Shown one piece after another: positions 1 to 9,057 of a stretch of DNA of 38,568 nucleotides (the first letter of the stretch is position 1; each line of letters starts with the position of its first letter). Made by a program: the position numbers and the translations under genes. The notes below the pieces were generated by a model that worked only from the letters and a program-made list of their open reading frames with translations, had not been told where the DNA came from and did no database searches. Source of the DNA: an uncultured Rhizobiaceae group bacterium (GTDB lineage Bacteria; Pseudomonadota; Alphaproteobacteria; Rhizobiales; Rhizobiaceae); contig CAJQPW010000106.1 in assembly GCA_905480295.1 (NCBI GenBank), positions 1 through 38,568 on the forward strand. Direction: 5' to 3'.

Positions 1-603
1 CAGCCAGACGCGGATGCGCGACTTGCCGCGCCCCTCATCGAGCCGGTCAGCATGGTCATGCTTTGCATATTTAAGGGCCGGGGGTTCGGTGCCAACCACG
101 ATGGCGCGGCGGGCCCGGTCCCAGACCTTAAAATCGGAACGGCTGTTGCCAACATAGTCAAAACCCTTTTCCCCAAACCGCTTGACCAGTCGTTCAGCCT
201 TTGTGCTGCTGGACAGGTTGGTCTGGTTGTCGGAGGCCTCAACAGAACTGAACAGTTTCAGATGATCTGCAACGGCAGCGGCATATTTGCGATGGGATGC
301 TGTGGCAAGAACCAGTTCCCGCCCGGCCTGTTTCTGCTGTTTCAGCCATTCAAGCATGGTTGCGTTAAAGGGCAGGCGCTTGGCATCGGGCGCAACGCGC
401 CGGGCAATTTCTGCCTTCATGTTTGCCTTGCCCTTGAGCAACCAGACCGGAAGCATGAACAGATAGATGATGTTGGTGCGCAACAGCATGAAGATGGCTT
501 CATGCAACAGGTCGGTGTTGATCAGGGTGCCATCAAGGTCCACGCAAAGCGGAATCTTGTGTGACTCAGAATCCTGGCCAAGTTGCTCGACAGTAATACC
601 CAT
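1..603 (-). CDS. HAD-domain / UbiA-family prenyltransferase, N-terminal part (cut by window edge)
   Basis: Open frame on the minus strand from ATG at 603 to the window edge with no stop, so only 201 residues are visible. The N-terminus carries the HAD motif I nucleophile segment VDLDGTLINTD, followed by sequence typical of a phosphoserine-phosphatase-like HAD domain (NATMLEWL, ATASHRKYA, YVGNSRSDFKVW). The visible part ends in RIRVWL, the usual junction before the first helix of a UbiA polyprenyltransferase domain in HAD-UbiA fusions. Such fusions are known as membrane prenyltransferases of the decaprenyl-phosphate phosphoribosyltransferase type. The second half lies outside the window, so the fusion is inferred. 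A purine-rich GGTGGGG precedes the start. It is divergent from the flavoprotein at 863 and has no obvious link to the methyl-group genes. Confidence 0.75.
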   Translation of the reverse strand, partial: MGITVEQLGQDSESHKIPLCVDLDGTLINTDLLHEAIFMLLRTNIIYLFMLPVWLLKGKANMKAEIARRVAPDAKRLPFNATMLEWLKQQKQAGRELVLATASHRKYAAAVADHLKLFSSVEASDNQTNLSSSTKAERLVKRFGEKGFDYVGNSRSDFKVWDRARRAIVVGTEPPALKYAKHDHADRLDEGRGKSRIRVWL

Positions 604-734
604 GACAGGCCCCACCTGTATTTGTCCAAAGTTGAGCCAGCATGATTGAATTTGTTTCAGGTATTGTTGAAAGTGATGTTCAAATGATAGCGGTGGCGGT
701 GACTGTTTTTTAACCACCCGAAGTGGTGCAGACC

Positions 735-767
735 CGACACCGTCGCGGCCTTCCATTCCGATGTCGC
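735..767 (+). promoter_or_regulatory. Candidate AraC-type operator, two GTCGC half-sites 21 bp apart
   Basis: In the 259-bp gap between the HAD/UbiA gene and the flavoprotein gene, CGTCGC (741-746) and TGTCGC (762-767) lie in direct orientation exactly 21 bp apart, two helical turns. This is the spacing expected for an AraC-family dimer. The same core recurs before the corrinoid/MttB pair and the second mttB operon. Assignment to the GlxA/GbdR-like regulator encoded at 3421-4467 is inference. The rest of the gap shows nothing I can name. Confidence 0.4.
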
Positions 768-862
768 AAACGGAGTGGTGGTTCGCCTGCTTTGGCAGGA
801 TATTGTCTACCAAACAGGACCGGATTTTGCCGGTTATCTAACTTTCTCAAAGGAAAGACATC

Positions 863-3379
863 ATGCAGAACAAAGCGCGGGCAGTCGTAATCGGTGGCGG
901 TGTTGTCGGGGTTTCAACGCTTTATCATCTGGCCAAAAAGGGCTGGACCGACAGTGTTCTGCTTGAACGAAAGGAACTGACATCCGGGTCGACCTGGCAC
1001 GCTGCCGGTCTGCTGCCGCTTTTCAACATGTCGTATTCGGTCGGGCAGATCCACAAATATTCGGTGCAATTCTATCAGGATCTGGCCGAAGAAACGGGAA
1101 TGGATACTGGTTTTCGTCAGGTCAGCAATGTTCGCCTGGCGCGCTCCCAGGACCGCTGGGACGAGTATGAATATTATATGGGTGTTGCTGAGACCATCGG
1201 CATCGACGTCAAGAAAATCACCCCCGAAGAAATTAAAGAGCAGTGGCCCTATGTAAACACCAAGGGCTTGCTCGGTGGTATTCAGCATCCCGATGACGGG
1301 TATATTCAACCGGCTGACCTGACCCAGGCCCTGGCAAAGGCGGCTCGCGACCGGGGTGCCAAGATCCACCGGAATACCACGGTGATCTCCATTGAGCAGC
1401 AGGATGATGACACCTGGATTGTGGAAACCGATCAGGGCAGCATTGCGTGTGAGCATGTGATTTCATGCTCCGGCAACTTTGCCCGCAAAACCGGCGCCAT
1501 GGTGGGCCTCGATGTTCCGGTCATTCCCGTTGAGCATCAATATATTGTCACTGAAGCCCATCCGGAAATTCAGAAGTTCCGTGAAGAAGGTGGCGCTGAA
1601 CTGTGTGTGCTGCGTGAAAGCGACAGCGCCTGGTATATGCGCGAGGAAGCCGGCGGTTTGATATTGGGTCCCTACGAGAAAGGGGCGCCGTGTTGCTATG
1701 TCGACGGGCCGGATGATGACAGCGAATATGAACTGTTCCAGGAAGATCTCGATCGGCTGATGCCGCATATCGAATCTGCAGTGGAGCGGGTTCCCTATTT
1801 TGCCGAAGCGGGAATCAAGAAGGTGTACAATGGAGCGATCGCCTATACACCTGACGGCAACCCGATCATCGGCCCGGCACCGGGCAAAAAAGGCTTCTGG
1901 TTGAACGAAGGACATTCATTCGGCATTACCGCGGCCGGTGGCGCAGGATGGCAATTGGCGGAATGGATTGTTGATGGAGAACCAACGATCGACATGATGG
2001 GTGTCGACCCCCGTCGCTATGGTCCCTATGCAACGGAAGGCTACCTGCGGGAGAAAAACGAAGAAGCTTATGCCAACGTCTTTACGCTGCATTTTCCCGA
2101 TGAAGAACGCGCCGCAGCGCGCCCATTGAAAACAACGCCTTCCTATGAACGTCAAAAGCAACTCGGCGGCGTCTTCGGCAGTGTATACGGCTGGGAGCGC
2201 GCCAACTGGTATGCGCCTGAAGGATATGAACTGCCCGAAAGCGAACGGGGCGTCGGTGTGGATGTGATCATCAACGAAAACCATGCCCCGGCAGACCACA
2301 CGGGTCGGGTGCGGGAGAAATGGTCTTTCCGCCGGTCCAACTATTTTGAACATGTTGGCAATGAGGTTAAGGCGGTGACCGAAAGCTGCGGCCTGTTGGA
2401 CATGTCTGCTTTTGCCAAGATCGGTGTTTCCGGCCCCGGCGCACGCGATTGGCTGGAAAGCATTTTTGCAAACAAGATTCCAAAGAAACGCGGACGTGTT
2501 GCCCTGTGTCACCTGCTGACCCAGCAGGGTGGCGTGAAGAGCGAATTTACGGTCTATGAATTCAAACCGGGTTCCTTCTATCTGGTTTCTGCCGGTGCCT
2601 ATAAGACCCACGATCATGATGTGCTGTTCCGGCACCTGCCAAAAGACGGTTCGGTTTCGCTGACACCAATGACTGAAAACCTGGGCGTGCTGGTTCTGGC
2701 CGGGCCCAACAGCCGCAAGGTTTTGGAAAAACTGACACGCACCGCGCTCAACAACAGCAACTTCCCCTGGCTCAGCGGCCAACGGATATCGGTCGGCGCG
2801 GCAACTGCTGAGGCCCTGCGGGTGAATTTTGTTGGTGAACTGGGGTGGGAATTCCATCATCCAATGGAAATGCAGGCTGCCCTCTGGGATGCCATCATGG
2901 AAGCTGGTGCTGAATTTGACATCAAGCCATTCGGTATTCGCGCAATGACTGCAATGGCGATTGAAAAATCCTACCGCCTGATCCCGCGGGAATTGTCGAT
3001 TGAATATTCAGCTTATGAATCGGCGCTGGATCGCTTTATTAAGCTCGACAAGGAATTTGTGGGCAAGGATGCCCTGGTGAAACGCCACGAGGCCGGTGAT
3101 CAGTGGAAATTTGTCACGTTGGAAGTGCACGGGGTCAGCGATTGTGATGCCCGGGGCTCCGAAGCGATATACCGCGACGGCGAACTGGTCGGACGCGCAA
3201 CCCATGGCGGTTTTGGATACCGTGTGGGTAAATCCCTCGCGCTGGCGATGGTCAAACCGGGCAATGAAGAGCCGGGAACCGCGCTCGACATTAAACTGTT
3301 GGGTGTCAATCACAGCGCAACGGTGATTGCAGAAAGCCCGTTTGATCCTTCAAACGAGCGGCTGCGTGCCGACGCCTGA
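863..3379 (+). CDS. Dimethylglycine/sarcosine dehydrogenase-type flavoprotein (FAD oxidoreductase-GcvT fusion), DMGDH1
   Basis: 838 residues. The N-terminal DAO-type domain has the dinucleotide-binding motif VVIGGGVVG at about residues 8-16 and the GSTWHAAGL motif with His46, the position that carries covalent FAD in dimethylglycine dehydrogenases. A central FAO_M-like domain follows, and from about residue 440 a GcvT/aminomethyltransferase domain with a GcvT C-terminal barrel. The family oxidatively demethylates dimethylglycine or sarcosine and passes the carbon to THF as methylene-THF, usually in the cytoplasm of bacteria. Start chosen at ATG 863, preceded by AAAGGA. It stands first beside the GlxA-type regulator and has a paralogue at 30571-33045. 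Which of the two uses dimethylglycine and which sarcosine cannot be told from sequence. Confidence 0.88.
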   Translation: MQNKARAVVIGGGVVGVSTLYHLAKKGWTDSVLLERKELTSGSTWHAAGLLPLFNMSYSVGQIHKYSVQFYQDLAEETGMDTGFRQVSNVRLARSQDRWDEYEYYMGVAETIGIDVKKITPEEIKEQWPYVNTKGLLGGIQHPDDGYIQPADLTQALAKAARDRGAKIHRNTTVISIEQQDDDTWIVETDQGSIACEHVISCSGNFARKTGAMVGLDVPVIPVEHQYIVTEAHPEIQKFREEGGAELCVLRESDSAWYMREEAGGLILGPYEKGAPCCYVDGPDDDSEYELFQEDLDRLMPHIESAVERVPYFAEAGIKKVYNGAIAYTPDGNPIIGPAPGKKGFWLNEGHSFGITAAGGAGWQLAEWIVDGEPTIDMMGVDPRRYGPYATEGYLREKNEEAYANVFTLHFPDEERAAARPLKTTPSYERQKQLGGVFGSVYGWERANWYAPEGYELPESERGVGVDVIINENHAPADHTGRVREKWSFRRSNYFEHVGNEVKAVTESCGLLDMSAFAKIGVSGPGARDWLESIFANKIPKKRGRVALCHLLTQQGGVKSEFTVYEFKPGSFYLVSAGAYKTHDHDVLFRHLPKDGSVSLTPMTENLGVLVLAGPNSRKVLEKLTRTALNNSNFPWLSGQRISVGAATAEALRVNFVGELGWEFHHPMEMQAALWDAIMEAGAEFDIKPFGIRAMTAMAIEKSYRLIPRELSIEYSAYESALDRFIKLDKEFVGKDALVKRHEAGDQWKFVTLEVHGVSDCDARGSEAIYRDGELVGRATHGGFGYRVGKSLALAMVKPGNEEPGTALDIKLLGVNHSATVIAESPFDPSNERLRADA

Positions 3380-3383
3380 TCTT

Positions 3384-3397
3384 CGGTCTTTCGACCG
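3384..3397. terminator. Small hairpin between convergent genes
   Basis: CGGTC-TTTC-GACCG forms a 5-bp stem right after the DMGDH1 stop and before the 3' end of the convergent regulator gene. There is no clear T-tract on either strand, so it is at best a weak terminator. Confidence 0.25.
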
Positions 3398-3420
3398 GGT
3401 TCGCTGATAAGGGATGAAAG

Positions 3421-4467
3421 TCAGGCCGCTTCGGCCTGGCGTTCGGCTCTCTCTTGCTGTGGCGAACGTCCATACAGTTCCCGATAGCATTTGGAGAAAT
3501 GGGAAGCGGATACAAAGCCGCACGCAATGGCCACTTCAACCACCGGCAATATGGATTGCAGCAACAGGTGGCGGGCCCGGTCGAGGCGGATTTCAAGATA
3601 ATAGCGGGCAGGGGAGCGTCCCATGTGATGGCGGAACAACCGCTCGATCTGACGCCTGGAAAGTCCCGCATGATCGGCGATTTCCACCAGCGTGAGCGGT
3701 TCTGACAGATTGGCTTCCATCATTTCGATGATCGACAGGATGCGGGCATTCTGCACACCCAGACGGGCGCGCAGGGGCAGACGCTGCCGGTCATGCGGGC
3801 CGCGAACCCTGTCTGTAAGGGCCTGTTCGCAAATCGAATTGATCAGTTTCTCATCATGGTCTTCGGCAATCAGCGACAGCATCATGTCGAGGGCGGCGGT
3901 ACCACCGGCACAGGTATAGACATTGCCATCAACTTCAAACAGGTCGGCATAAACATCCGCCTTGGGGAAGGCTTCTGCAAATCCCGGCAGGTTTTCCCAA
4001 TGGATCGCACAGCGCTTGTTGGACAACAATCCGGCGGAGGCCAGAATATGCGCGCCGGTGCACAGGCCACCAACAGAGACGCCGCGATTGTGCTCTTCGC
4101 GGATCCAGCCATTGACGCTTTTATTGCTGTATTTTTCCACATTGACGCCGGAACAGATGAACAGCATGGACGGGCGATCGCGGCCGGAAAGCATCCGCCG
4201 CTCGTCTTCCAAGCTCGTGTTTACGCTCACCTCAACGCCGTTGGAAGCTTTCACAGGCTGTCCATCGACAGACGCTAAGCGCCATTTATAGCTGTCGTAG
4301 GTAAGCATGCGATTGGCCAGTCGAAGGGCTTCTATGGCCGTTGCAAAGGCGATCATGGAAAAGTCTGGGACCAGAAAAAATACAAAACTGCGCAAAACGG
4401 ACTGTTCTTGCTCCCGATTACCAGTAGTTACGGAAGTTTTCTCTCCAAAATCAGCAATATTCGACAT
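3421..4467 (-). CDS. GlxA-family AraC-type regulator, GbdR-like
   Basis: 348 residues from ATG 4467, which has a strong GGGAGG seven bases upstream; an earlier in-frame start would add about 23 residues but lacks this signal. The N-terminal half is a DJ-1/glutamine-amidotransferase-like ligand domain (FFLVPDFSMIAFATAIEALR; GGLCTGAHILASAGLL). The C-terminal about 100 residues are a double helix-turn-helix AraC domain (EIADHAGLSRRQIERLFRHH; ACGFVSASHFSKCYRELYG). Length and layout match GbdR, CdhR and ArgR-type members, several of which sense glycine betaine, dimethylglycine or carnitine. Position next to DMGDH1 suggests it controls the betaine/methyl genes. A GTCGC core at 4521-4525 in its own upstream region could allow self-control. 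The ligand is inferred. Confidence 0.85.
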   Translation of the reverse strand: MSNIADFGEKTSVTTGNREQEQSVLRSFVFFLVPDFSMIAFATAIEALRLANRMLTYDSYKWRLASVDGQPVKASNGVEVSVNTSLEDERRMLSGRDRPSMLFICSGVNVEKYSNKSVNGWIREEHNRGVSVGGLCTGAHILASAGLLSNKRCAIHWENLPGFAEAFPKADVYADLFEVDGNVYTCAGGTAALDMMLSLIAEDHDEKLINSICEQALTDRVRGPHDRQRLPLRARLGVQNARILSIIEMMEANLSEPLTLVEIADHAGLSRRQIERLFRHHMGRSPARYYLEIRLDRARHLLLQSILPVVEVAIACGFVSASHFSKCYRELYGRSPQQERAERQAEAA

Positions 4468-4643
4468 TTTTCGACCTCCCAATCGAATGCATGTTTTGCG
4501 CCTTACCATGAAATGAAGACGTCGCATAGAGAACAATTTCCCGAGCGCAATCGGTTGTTGATTGAATCTTCACCAAACCTGTTCACTTCACCGAAAGCCG
4601 CCAAATGTAGTTTTTTGAAAAATTTACGTTGGGGACCTTGGTT

Positions 4644-5402
4644 ATGACGACACCGATTGCTTTGGATATTCGTGGCTTGCGCAAGAGCTTTGACCGCCCC
4701 GCGGTTGACGGCTTGAACCTGCAGGTTGAGGGCGGCGAGTTCTATGCGCTGCTCGGCCCGAACGGTGCCGGAAAGACTACAACATTGCGGATGGTGGCAG
4801 GGCTTTTGCAGCCTGATGAAGGGGCGATATCGGTTTTTGGAACCGATCTTGCTGCCGACCCCATTCAGGCCAAGCGCAAGATTGCGTGGGTCTCTGATGA
4901 ACCGATGATCTATGACAAACTGACTCCGCTGGAATATCTGGAATTTGTCTCCGGACTGTGGGGTGTTGAAGCGCAGGAAGCTGAGGCCAGATCACTCGAA
5001 CTGATCGACTGGCTGGGACTGGAGCCTCACGCACAGGAACGTTGCGGCGGTTTTTCCAAGGGCATGCGGCAGAAAGTGGCCTTGGCCGGTGCGCTGGTGC
5101 ACGAACCACAATTGATCATTCTGGATGAACCGCTGACCGGTCTGGACGCCGGTTCGGCGCGGCAGGTCAAGGATGTTCTGCTGTCAAAGGTCAAGCGCGG
5201 CACCACCATCATCATGACCACGCATATTCTGGAAGTGGCTGAAAGAATGGCCGAAAGAATTGGCGTGATCGCCGATGGCCGTCTTGTTGCTGAGGGCACT
5301 TTTGAAGAATTGCGGGGCCGGTCGAGCAAACAGACATCCACGCTGGAAGAAGTATTTCTCGATATTGTGGAACAGGACGATGCGGAGAACCTCGCCGCAT
5401 GA
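4644..5402 (+). CDS. ABC transporter ATP-binding protein (ABC-2 exporter type)
   Basis: 252 residues from ATG 4644 with GGGGACC upstream. Walker A is GPNGAGKTTT, the signature stretch reads GGFSKGMRQKVALAGAL, Walker B is LIILDEPLTGLD and the switch histidine is in TTHILEVAE. The sequence resembles the ATPase subunits of simple ABC-2 exporters (CcmA/NatA-like) rather than those of binding-protein-dependent importers. Its stop overlaps the start of the permease gene in an ATGA, so the two are translationally coupled. The substrate cannot be predicted, and nothing in the sequence ties it to betaine uptake. Confidence 0.9.
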   Translation: MTTPIALDIRGLRKSFDRPAVDGLNLQVEGGEFYALLGPNGAGKTTTLRMVAGLLQPDEGAISVFGTDLAADPIQAKRKIAWVSDEPMIYDKLTPLEYLEFVSGLWGVEAQEAEARSLELIDWLGLEPHAQERCGGFSKGMRQKVALAGALVHEPQLIILDEPLTGLDAGSARQVKDVLLSKVKRGTTIIMTTHILEVAERMAERIGVIADGRLVAEGTFEELRGRSSKQTSTLEEVFLDIVEQDDAENLAA

Positions 5403-6949
5403 CCCAGGTTTCCTTTGCACCAAAGAGCAATTCCCTGGGCTGGTTTGCAGCCCATGAGGGACGCCTGATCTGGCGTGATTTCGTATCGCTGATAACCGGG
5501 GGCAAACCCCGGCGAATCGTGCTGGTCGGGACAGTGATCATTAGTTTTGCCGTTGCCATGCACATGTTTGTTGCCCACCTGCTGCGGTTTCAGCTGGAAA
5601 CCGGTATTGCTGCCGACACGACGACCCTGCTGATGATTTCAGGACTGGCAACGATGTTGTTCTCGCTGATGTTCAGTCAGGCCATTGAAAGTGTGACGAG
5701 GGCCTACTACGCGCGTTCTGACCTCGACCTGTTGTTGTCGTTGCCCGCCACCTCGCGTCGCCTGTTTCAGGTGCGCACCAGCATATTGGCGCTTCAGACA
5801 ACGGTTTTTGCACTGCTGATCGCGTCGCCGCTGGTCAATATTCTCGGCTTCATGGACGATATTCGCTGGTTGAGCGCCTATCTTGTGATCGCGGCTCTGG
5901 GTGGATTTGCAACCGGGTCGGCAGTGTTGATCACCCTGTTCTTATTCCGCACCGTCGGACCATCGCGCACCCGTCTCATTGCTCAGATCATATCTGCGAT
6001 TGTCGGGGCCGGGTTCATCATATCACTGCAGGCGATGGCGATTCTGTTTGGTCAGGGATTTTCAAGGCTTTCGGTCTTCACCTCGCAATATTCAGTCGAC
6101 GCAGCACCCGCGCTGGACAGTTGGGCATGGATCGCGGCACGCGCTGCCATGGGAGACGGTTGGTCAGTTCTGTTTTTGTGTGCAGCCAGTGCCCTGTTTC
6201 TGTCCGCTACCGTTTCTTATTCAACCCGGCGTTTTGCAACAGATGCGCTTGCTACCTCCGGCCTGATCGAACGCAAGTCGAACAAAACATCCTTTGCCGG
6301 ATTTACCCGCAGCAATTCCATCCGTGGGATTCTGCGGCGTAAGGAGTGGCAATTGCTGAAGCGGGACCCGTGGTTGCTGTCTCAATCGCTGCAGCAATTG
6401 CTGTATCTGGTCACGCCAGGACTGCTGCTGTGGGTTCACTACGGGCAGGGCGGTGGCATTTTCTACGTTGTCATTCCGGTCGTAGTGATGGCGGCGGGCC
6501 AACTGGCCGGTGGCCTGTCCTGGGTCACGATATCGGGAGAGGATGCCCACGAGTTGATCGATACATCGCCGATTTCGATGAAAACGATCCTGCTTGCAAA
6601 GGTTGAGGCTGTGGTCTCGATTGTCGCTCTGGTGATCGCGCCGTTCCTGATCGCCCTGACTGTATTTTCACCGCGGGCGGCGATTTGCCTCGCCATTGGC
6701 ACATTTCTGGCGACGTTCTGTGCAGTGCTGATTCAGTTGTGGTATCGCGGCCAGGCCAATCGCAGTCTGTTTCGCAGGCGGCAGGTTTCTTCGAAAACCG
6801 CGACAATCAGCGAAGCTGTGGTGTCGATCCTGTGGGCCGGCGGCGCGGCACTCGCCTATCGCCACGGCGTGTTTCTGGTGCCGTTTGCGGTGTTTGCCGG
6901 TCTGGTGATGCTGGTCGCCTGGTATCTGCGTCCGCGTCTGAACGCCTGA
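5399..6949 (+). CDS. ABC transporter permease, multispanning membrane protein
   Basis: 516 residues starting in the ATGA overlap with the ATPase gene. Many hydrophobic segments are visible (IVLVGTVIISFAVAMHMFVA; TVFALLIASPLVNILGF; LIAQIISAIVGAGFIISLQ; FYVVIPVVVMAAGQLAGGL; VEAVVSIVALVIAPFLIALT; AVVSILWAGGAALAYRHGVF), consistent with an inner-membrane permease with roughly ten or more helices. It has no recognised catalytic motif. It most likely forms one exporter with the preceding ATPase. The gene converges on the RACo gene, and the two stop codons are only four bases apart. Confidence 0.8.
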   Translation: MTQVSFAPKSNSLGWFAAHEGRLIWRDFVSLITGGKPRRIVLVGTVIISFAVAMHMFVAHLLRFQLETGIAADTTTLLMISGLATMLFSLMFSQAIESVTRAYYARSDLDLLLSLPATSRRLFQVRTSILALQTTVFALLIASPLVNILGFMDDIRWLSAYLVIAALGGFATGSAVLITLFLFRTVGPSRTRLIAQIISAIVGAGFIISLQAMAILFGQGFSRLSVFTSQYSVDAAPALDSWAWIAARAAMGDGWSVLFLCAASALFLSATVSYSTRRFATDALATSGLIERKSNKTSFAGFTRSNSIRGILRRKEWQLLKRDPWLLSQSLQQLLYLVTPGLLLWVHYGQGGGIFYVVIPVVVMAAGQLAGGLSWVTISGEDAHELIDTSPISMKTILLAKVEAVVSIVALVIAPFLIALTVFSPRAAICLAIGTFLATFCAVLIQLWYRGQANRSLFRRRQVSSKTATISEAVVSILWAGGAALAYRHGVFLVPFAVFAGLVMLVAWYLRPRLNA

Positions 6950-6960
6950 GCCATCAGGCG
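6943..6960. terminator. Hairpin that contains both convergent stop codons
   Basis: CGCCTGA-GCCA-TCAGGCG is a perfect 7-bp stem with a 4-base loop. The TGA of the permease gene and the TGA of the minus-strand RACo gene lie in opposite arms. There is no T-tract, so intrinsic termination is uncertain; a 3'-end-stabilising role for both messages is possible. Confidence 0.4.
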
Positions 6961-8996
6961 CGGCGGCGGCCACCCCGGCGACGGGGGGCAGACCCCTCGC
7001 CGCTGCCTGACGCTGCCGCCTGATTTCGCACGGGCAGGGTGACTTCAGCTTCCAGTCTTGGAAAGCGTTCGACCTTGTTTGGAAACGCCATGGCGTTGAC
7101 GAAGTGCTCCTGGAATTTCGGCTCCAGCGCGGTTTCGATCTTTTCGATGTTCTTTACCGTGTCTTCGATTTCCCGGCGGTGGTCACGGTTCAGCAGAGCC
7201 ATGCGTGCACCGGTTCCCGCCGCATTGCCGACGGCTTTGACCCCGGCGATTTCACAATCGGGAACCAAGCCCATCACCAGCGCATATTTGGGATCGATGA
7301 ATGTGCCGAATGCACCCGCCAGAGAGATCTTTTCAACCCGGTCAACCCCGTGTTTTTCCATCAGCAGTTTTACCCCGGCATAGAGCGCCGCCTTGGCCAT
7401 CTGGATCGCGCGCACATCGGTCTGACTGACGGTGATATCCGGCCCGTCTTCGGTTTCCCAGAGCCGGTAGGAATGGGTGCGTTTGTTTTCAAACACCCGT
7501 GGTGAGATCGACGACTTTGAACCGTCGATCACCCCGTCCTCATCGATGATGCCGGCGAGAAACATTTCAGCCATGATTTCGATGATGCCCGAACCGCAAA
7601 TTCCGGTCACGCCGACCGCCTTCGCCGCTTCGGAAAATCCCGGTTCGTCCGACCACATCTCGGCGCCGATGATGCGAATTCTCGGCTCAAGTGTTTGCGG
7701 ATCAATGCGCACCCGTTCAATTGCCCCGGGTGCCGCCCGCTGGCCGCATGAAATTTCAGCCCCCTCAAATGCAGGGCCGGTGGGGGAAGAACAGGCCAGA
7801 GTTCGTCCCTGTTGACCAAGCACGATTTCAGCATTGGTTCCCACATCCACCAAAAGGGACAGTTCGCTTTCCTTGTGCGGCGCTTCCGAAAGCGTTGCTG
7901 CGGCTGCATCTGCGCCAACATGGCCTGCAATACAGGGCAACATGTAGACGCGGGTGCCGATATTCATGTGCAGGTCAAGCTCGGTCGCCCAGGTGTGCAC
8001 TGCGCCCGATACGGCAAGCGCAAAGGGGGCCCCGCCCAATTCGGTGGGGTCAATGCCGAGAAACAGATGGTGCATGATCGGATTGCCAACAAACACGGCG
8101 TCGAGAATATCGTTGGGGTCGACTCCGGCTTCTGAACTGACGATCTGAATCAGCCCGTTGATGGCGACGCGGACGGCGTTGGTCATGGATTCGCGACCGT
8201 CGGGATTCATCATCACGTAGGAGACGCGGCTCATCACGTCTTCACCGAAACGGATTTGTGGGTTGGATGTTCCAGACGACGCCAGAACCCGGCCGGAAAG
8301 CAGGGATGAAAGATGCATGGCGATCGTGGTTGAACCGATGTCACAGGCCACACCGTAGGCTTCGTTCTTCAAACCGGGATAGAGTGCAACCAGTGTCGGT
8401 CTGGAGGATTCCAGATCCTGATGTATGGCTGCGGTGACAGCCCATTTGCCTTCACGCAACACACGCTGAACGATGGGCAATATGTGTTGGGAAACCAGAA
8501 TGTCGGCAAAACCCCATTCGCGCTCCAGAACCGCCTTCAAACGGTCCAGATCCCCAAGCGGCTTGTGCATATCGGGTTCGTCCACCTCGATGTAACACAT
8601 CTGGATGGCCGGATTGCGCTCGATCAGCCTTGTGTCGGCAGCCTTGCGGATGGTCTGTTGATTGACCACGGTGTCTGCCGGTATATCGACCACCAGCGGG
8701 CCCTGGACGGTGGCTGAGCAAGAAAGGCGGCGCCCGTCTTTCAGTTCACCTCTTTTGTCGGTGTAACGGATTTCCCGCGCTGTCCATTCCGATACCGCAT
8801 CAGGTTTTGATTCAATGCCGTGTTTGGCGAAATGGCCAAACTCAGGCGCAACCTGACACCGGCCACATATGCCGCGTCCGCCACACACCGACTCGACATA
8901 GACCCCAAGTTCGCGGGCGGCTTCCAGAATCGGCGTGCCGACCGGAAAATTGCCCCTCTTGCCGCTGGGGGTAAAAATGACGAGGGGATCGGACAT
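6954..8996 (-). CDS. RACo-type ASKHA/2Fe-2S corrinoid activation protein
   Basis: 680 residues. The N-terminus is a plant-type ferredoxin domain with Cys38, Cys44, Cys47 and Cys93 (C-X5-C-X2-C...C). It is followed by a linker and a large ASKHA ATPase region (YGVACDIGSTTIAMHLSSLL; LLVDVGTNAEIVLG; ITGICGSGIIEIMAEMFLAG; KISLAGAFGTFIDPKYALVMG). This is the architecture of RACo and related activators, which use ATP to reduce Co(II) back to Co(I) in corrinoid proteins of methyl-transfer systems. The C-terminus ends in an Arg/Gly-rich tail (SAPRRRGGRRRA) not expected for the fold. It lies upstream of, and on the same strand as, nothing else; its minus-strand neighbour at 9058-10026 encodes the methyl-THF transferase and is probably co-transcribed. 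Start at ATG 8996 has only a weak AAAGG upstream. Confidence 0.88.
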   Translation of the reverse strand: MSDPLVIFTPSGKRGNFPVGTPILEAARELGVYVESVCGGRGICGRCQVAPEFGHFAKHGIESKPDAVSEWTAREIRYTDKRGELKDGRRLSCSATVQGPLVVDIPADTVVNQQTIRKAADTRLIERNPAIQMCYIEVDEPDMHKPLGDLDRLKAVLEREWGFADILVSQHILPIVQRVLREGKWAVTAAIHQDLESSRPTLVALYPGLKNEAYGVACDIGSTTIAMHLSSLLSGRVLASSGTSNPQIRFGEDVMSRVSYVMMNPDGRESMTNAVRVAINGLIQIVSSEAGVDPNDILDAVFVGNPIMHHLFLGIDPTELGGAPFALAVSGAVHTWATELDLHMNIGTRVYMLPCIAGHVGADAAAATLSEAPHKESELSLLVDVGTNAEIVLGQQGRTLACSSPTGPAFEGAEISCGQRAAPGAIERVRIDPQTLEPRIRIIGAEMWSDEPGFSEAAKAVGVTGICGSGIIEIMAEMFLAGIIDEDGVIDGSKSSISPRVFENKRTHSYRLWETEDGPDITVSQTDVRAIQMAKAALYAGVKLLMEKHGVDRVEKISLAGAFGTFIDPKYALVMGLVPDCEIAGVKAVGNAAGTGARMALLNRDHRREIEDTVKNIEKIETALEPKFQEHFVNAMAFPNKVERFPRLEAEVTLPVRNQAAASGSGEGSAPRRRGGRRRA

Positions 8997-9057
8997 GTAT
9001 GGATTGGCCTTTATGCGCCTGGCACCTGTTCAGCAATCTGTAGCAGTTTGTCGCCGA

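Noticed and set aside
52..564. 170-codon plus-strand open frame at the left edge
   Set aside because: The minus strand encodes a clear HAD domain with the DxDGT motif over the same bases.
1916..2860. 314-codon minus-strand open frame over DMGDH1
   Set aside because: The plus-strand flavoprotein explains the sequence, and the antisense product has no motif.
9050..9054. GTCGC core downstream of the methyl-THF transferase gene
   Set aside because: It is a single copy in a 61-bp gap after the gene, without a partner at helical spacing.
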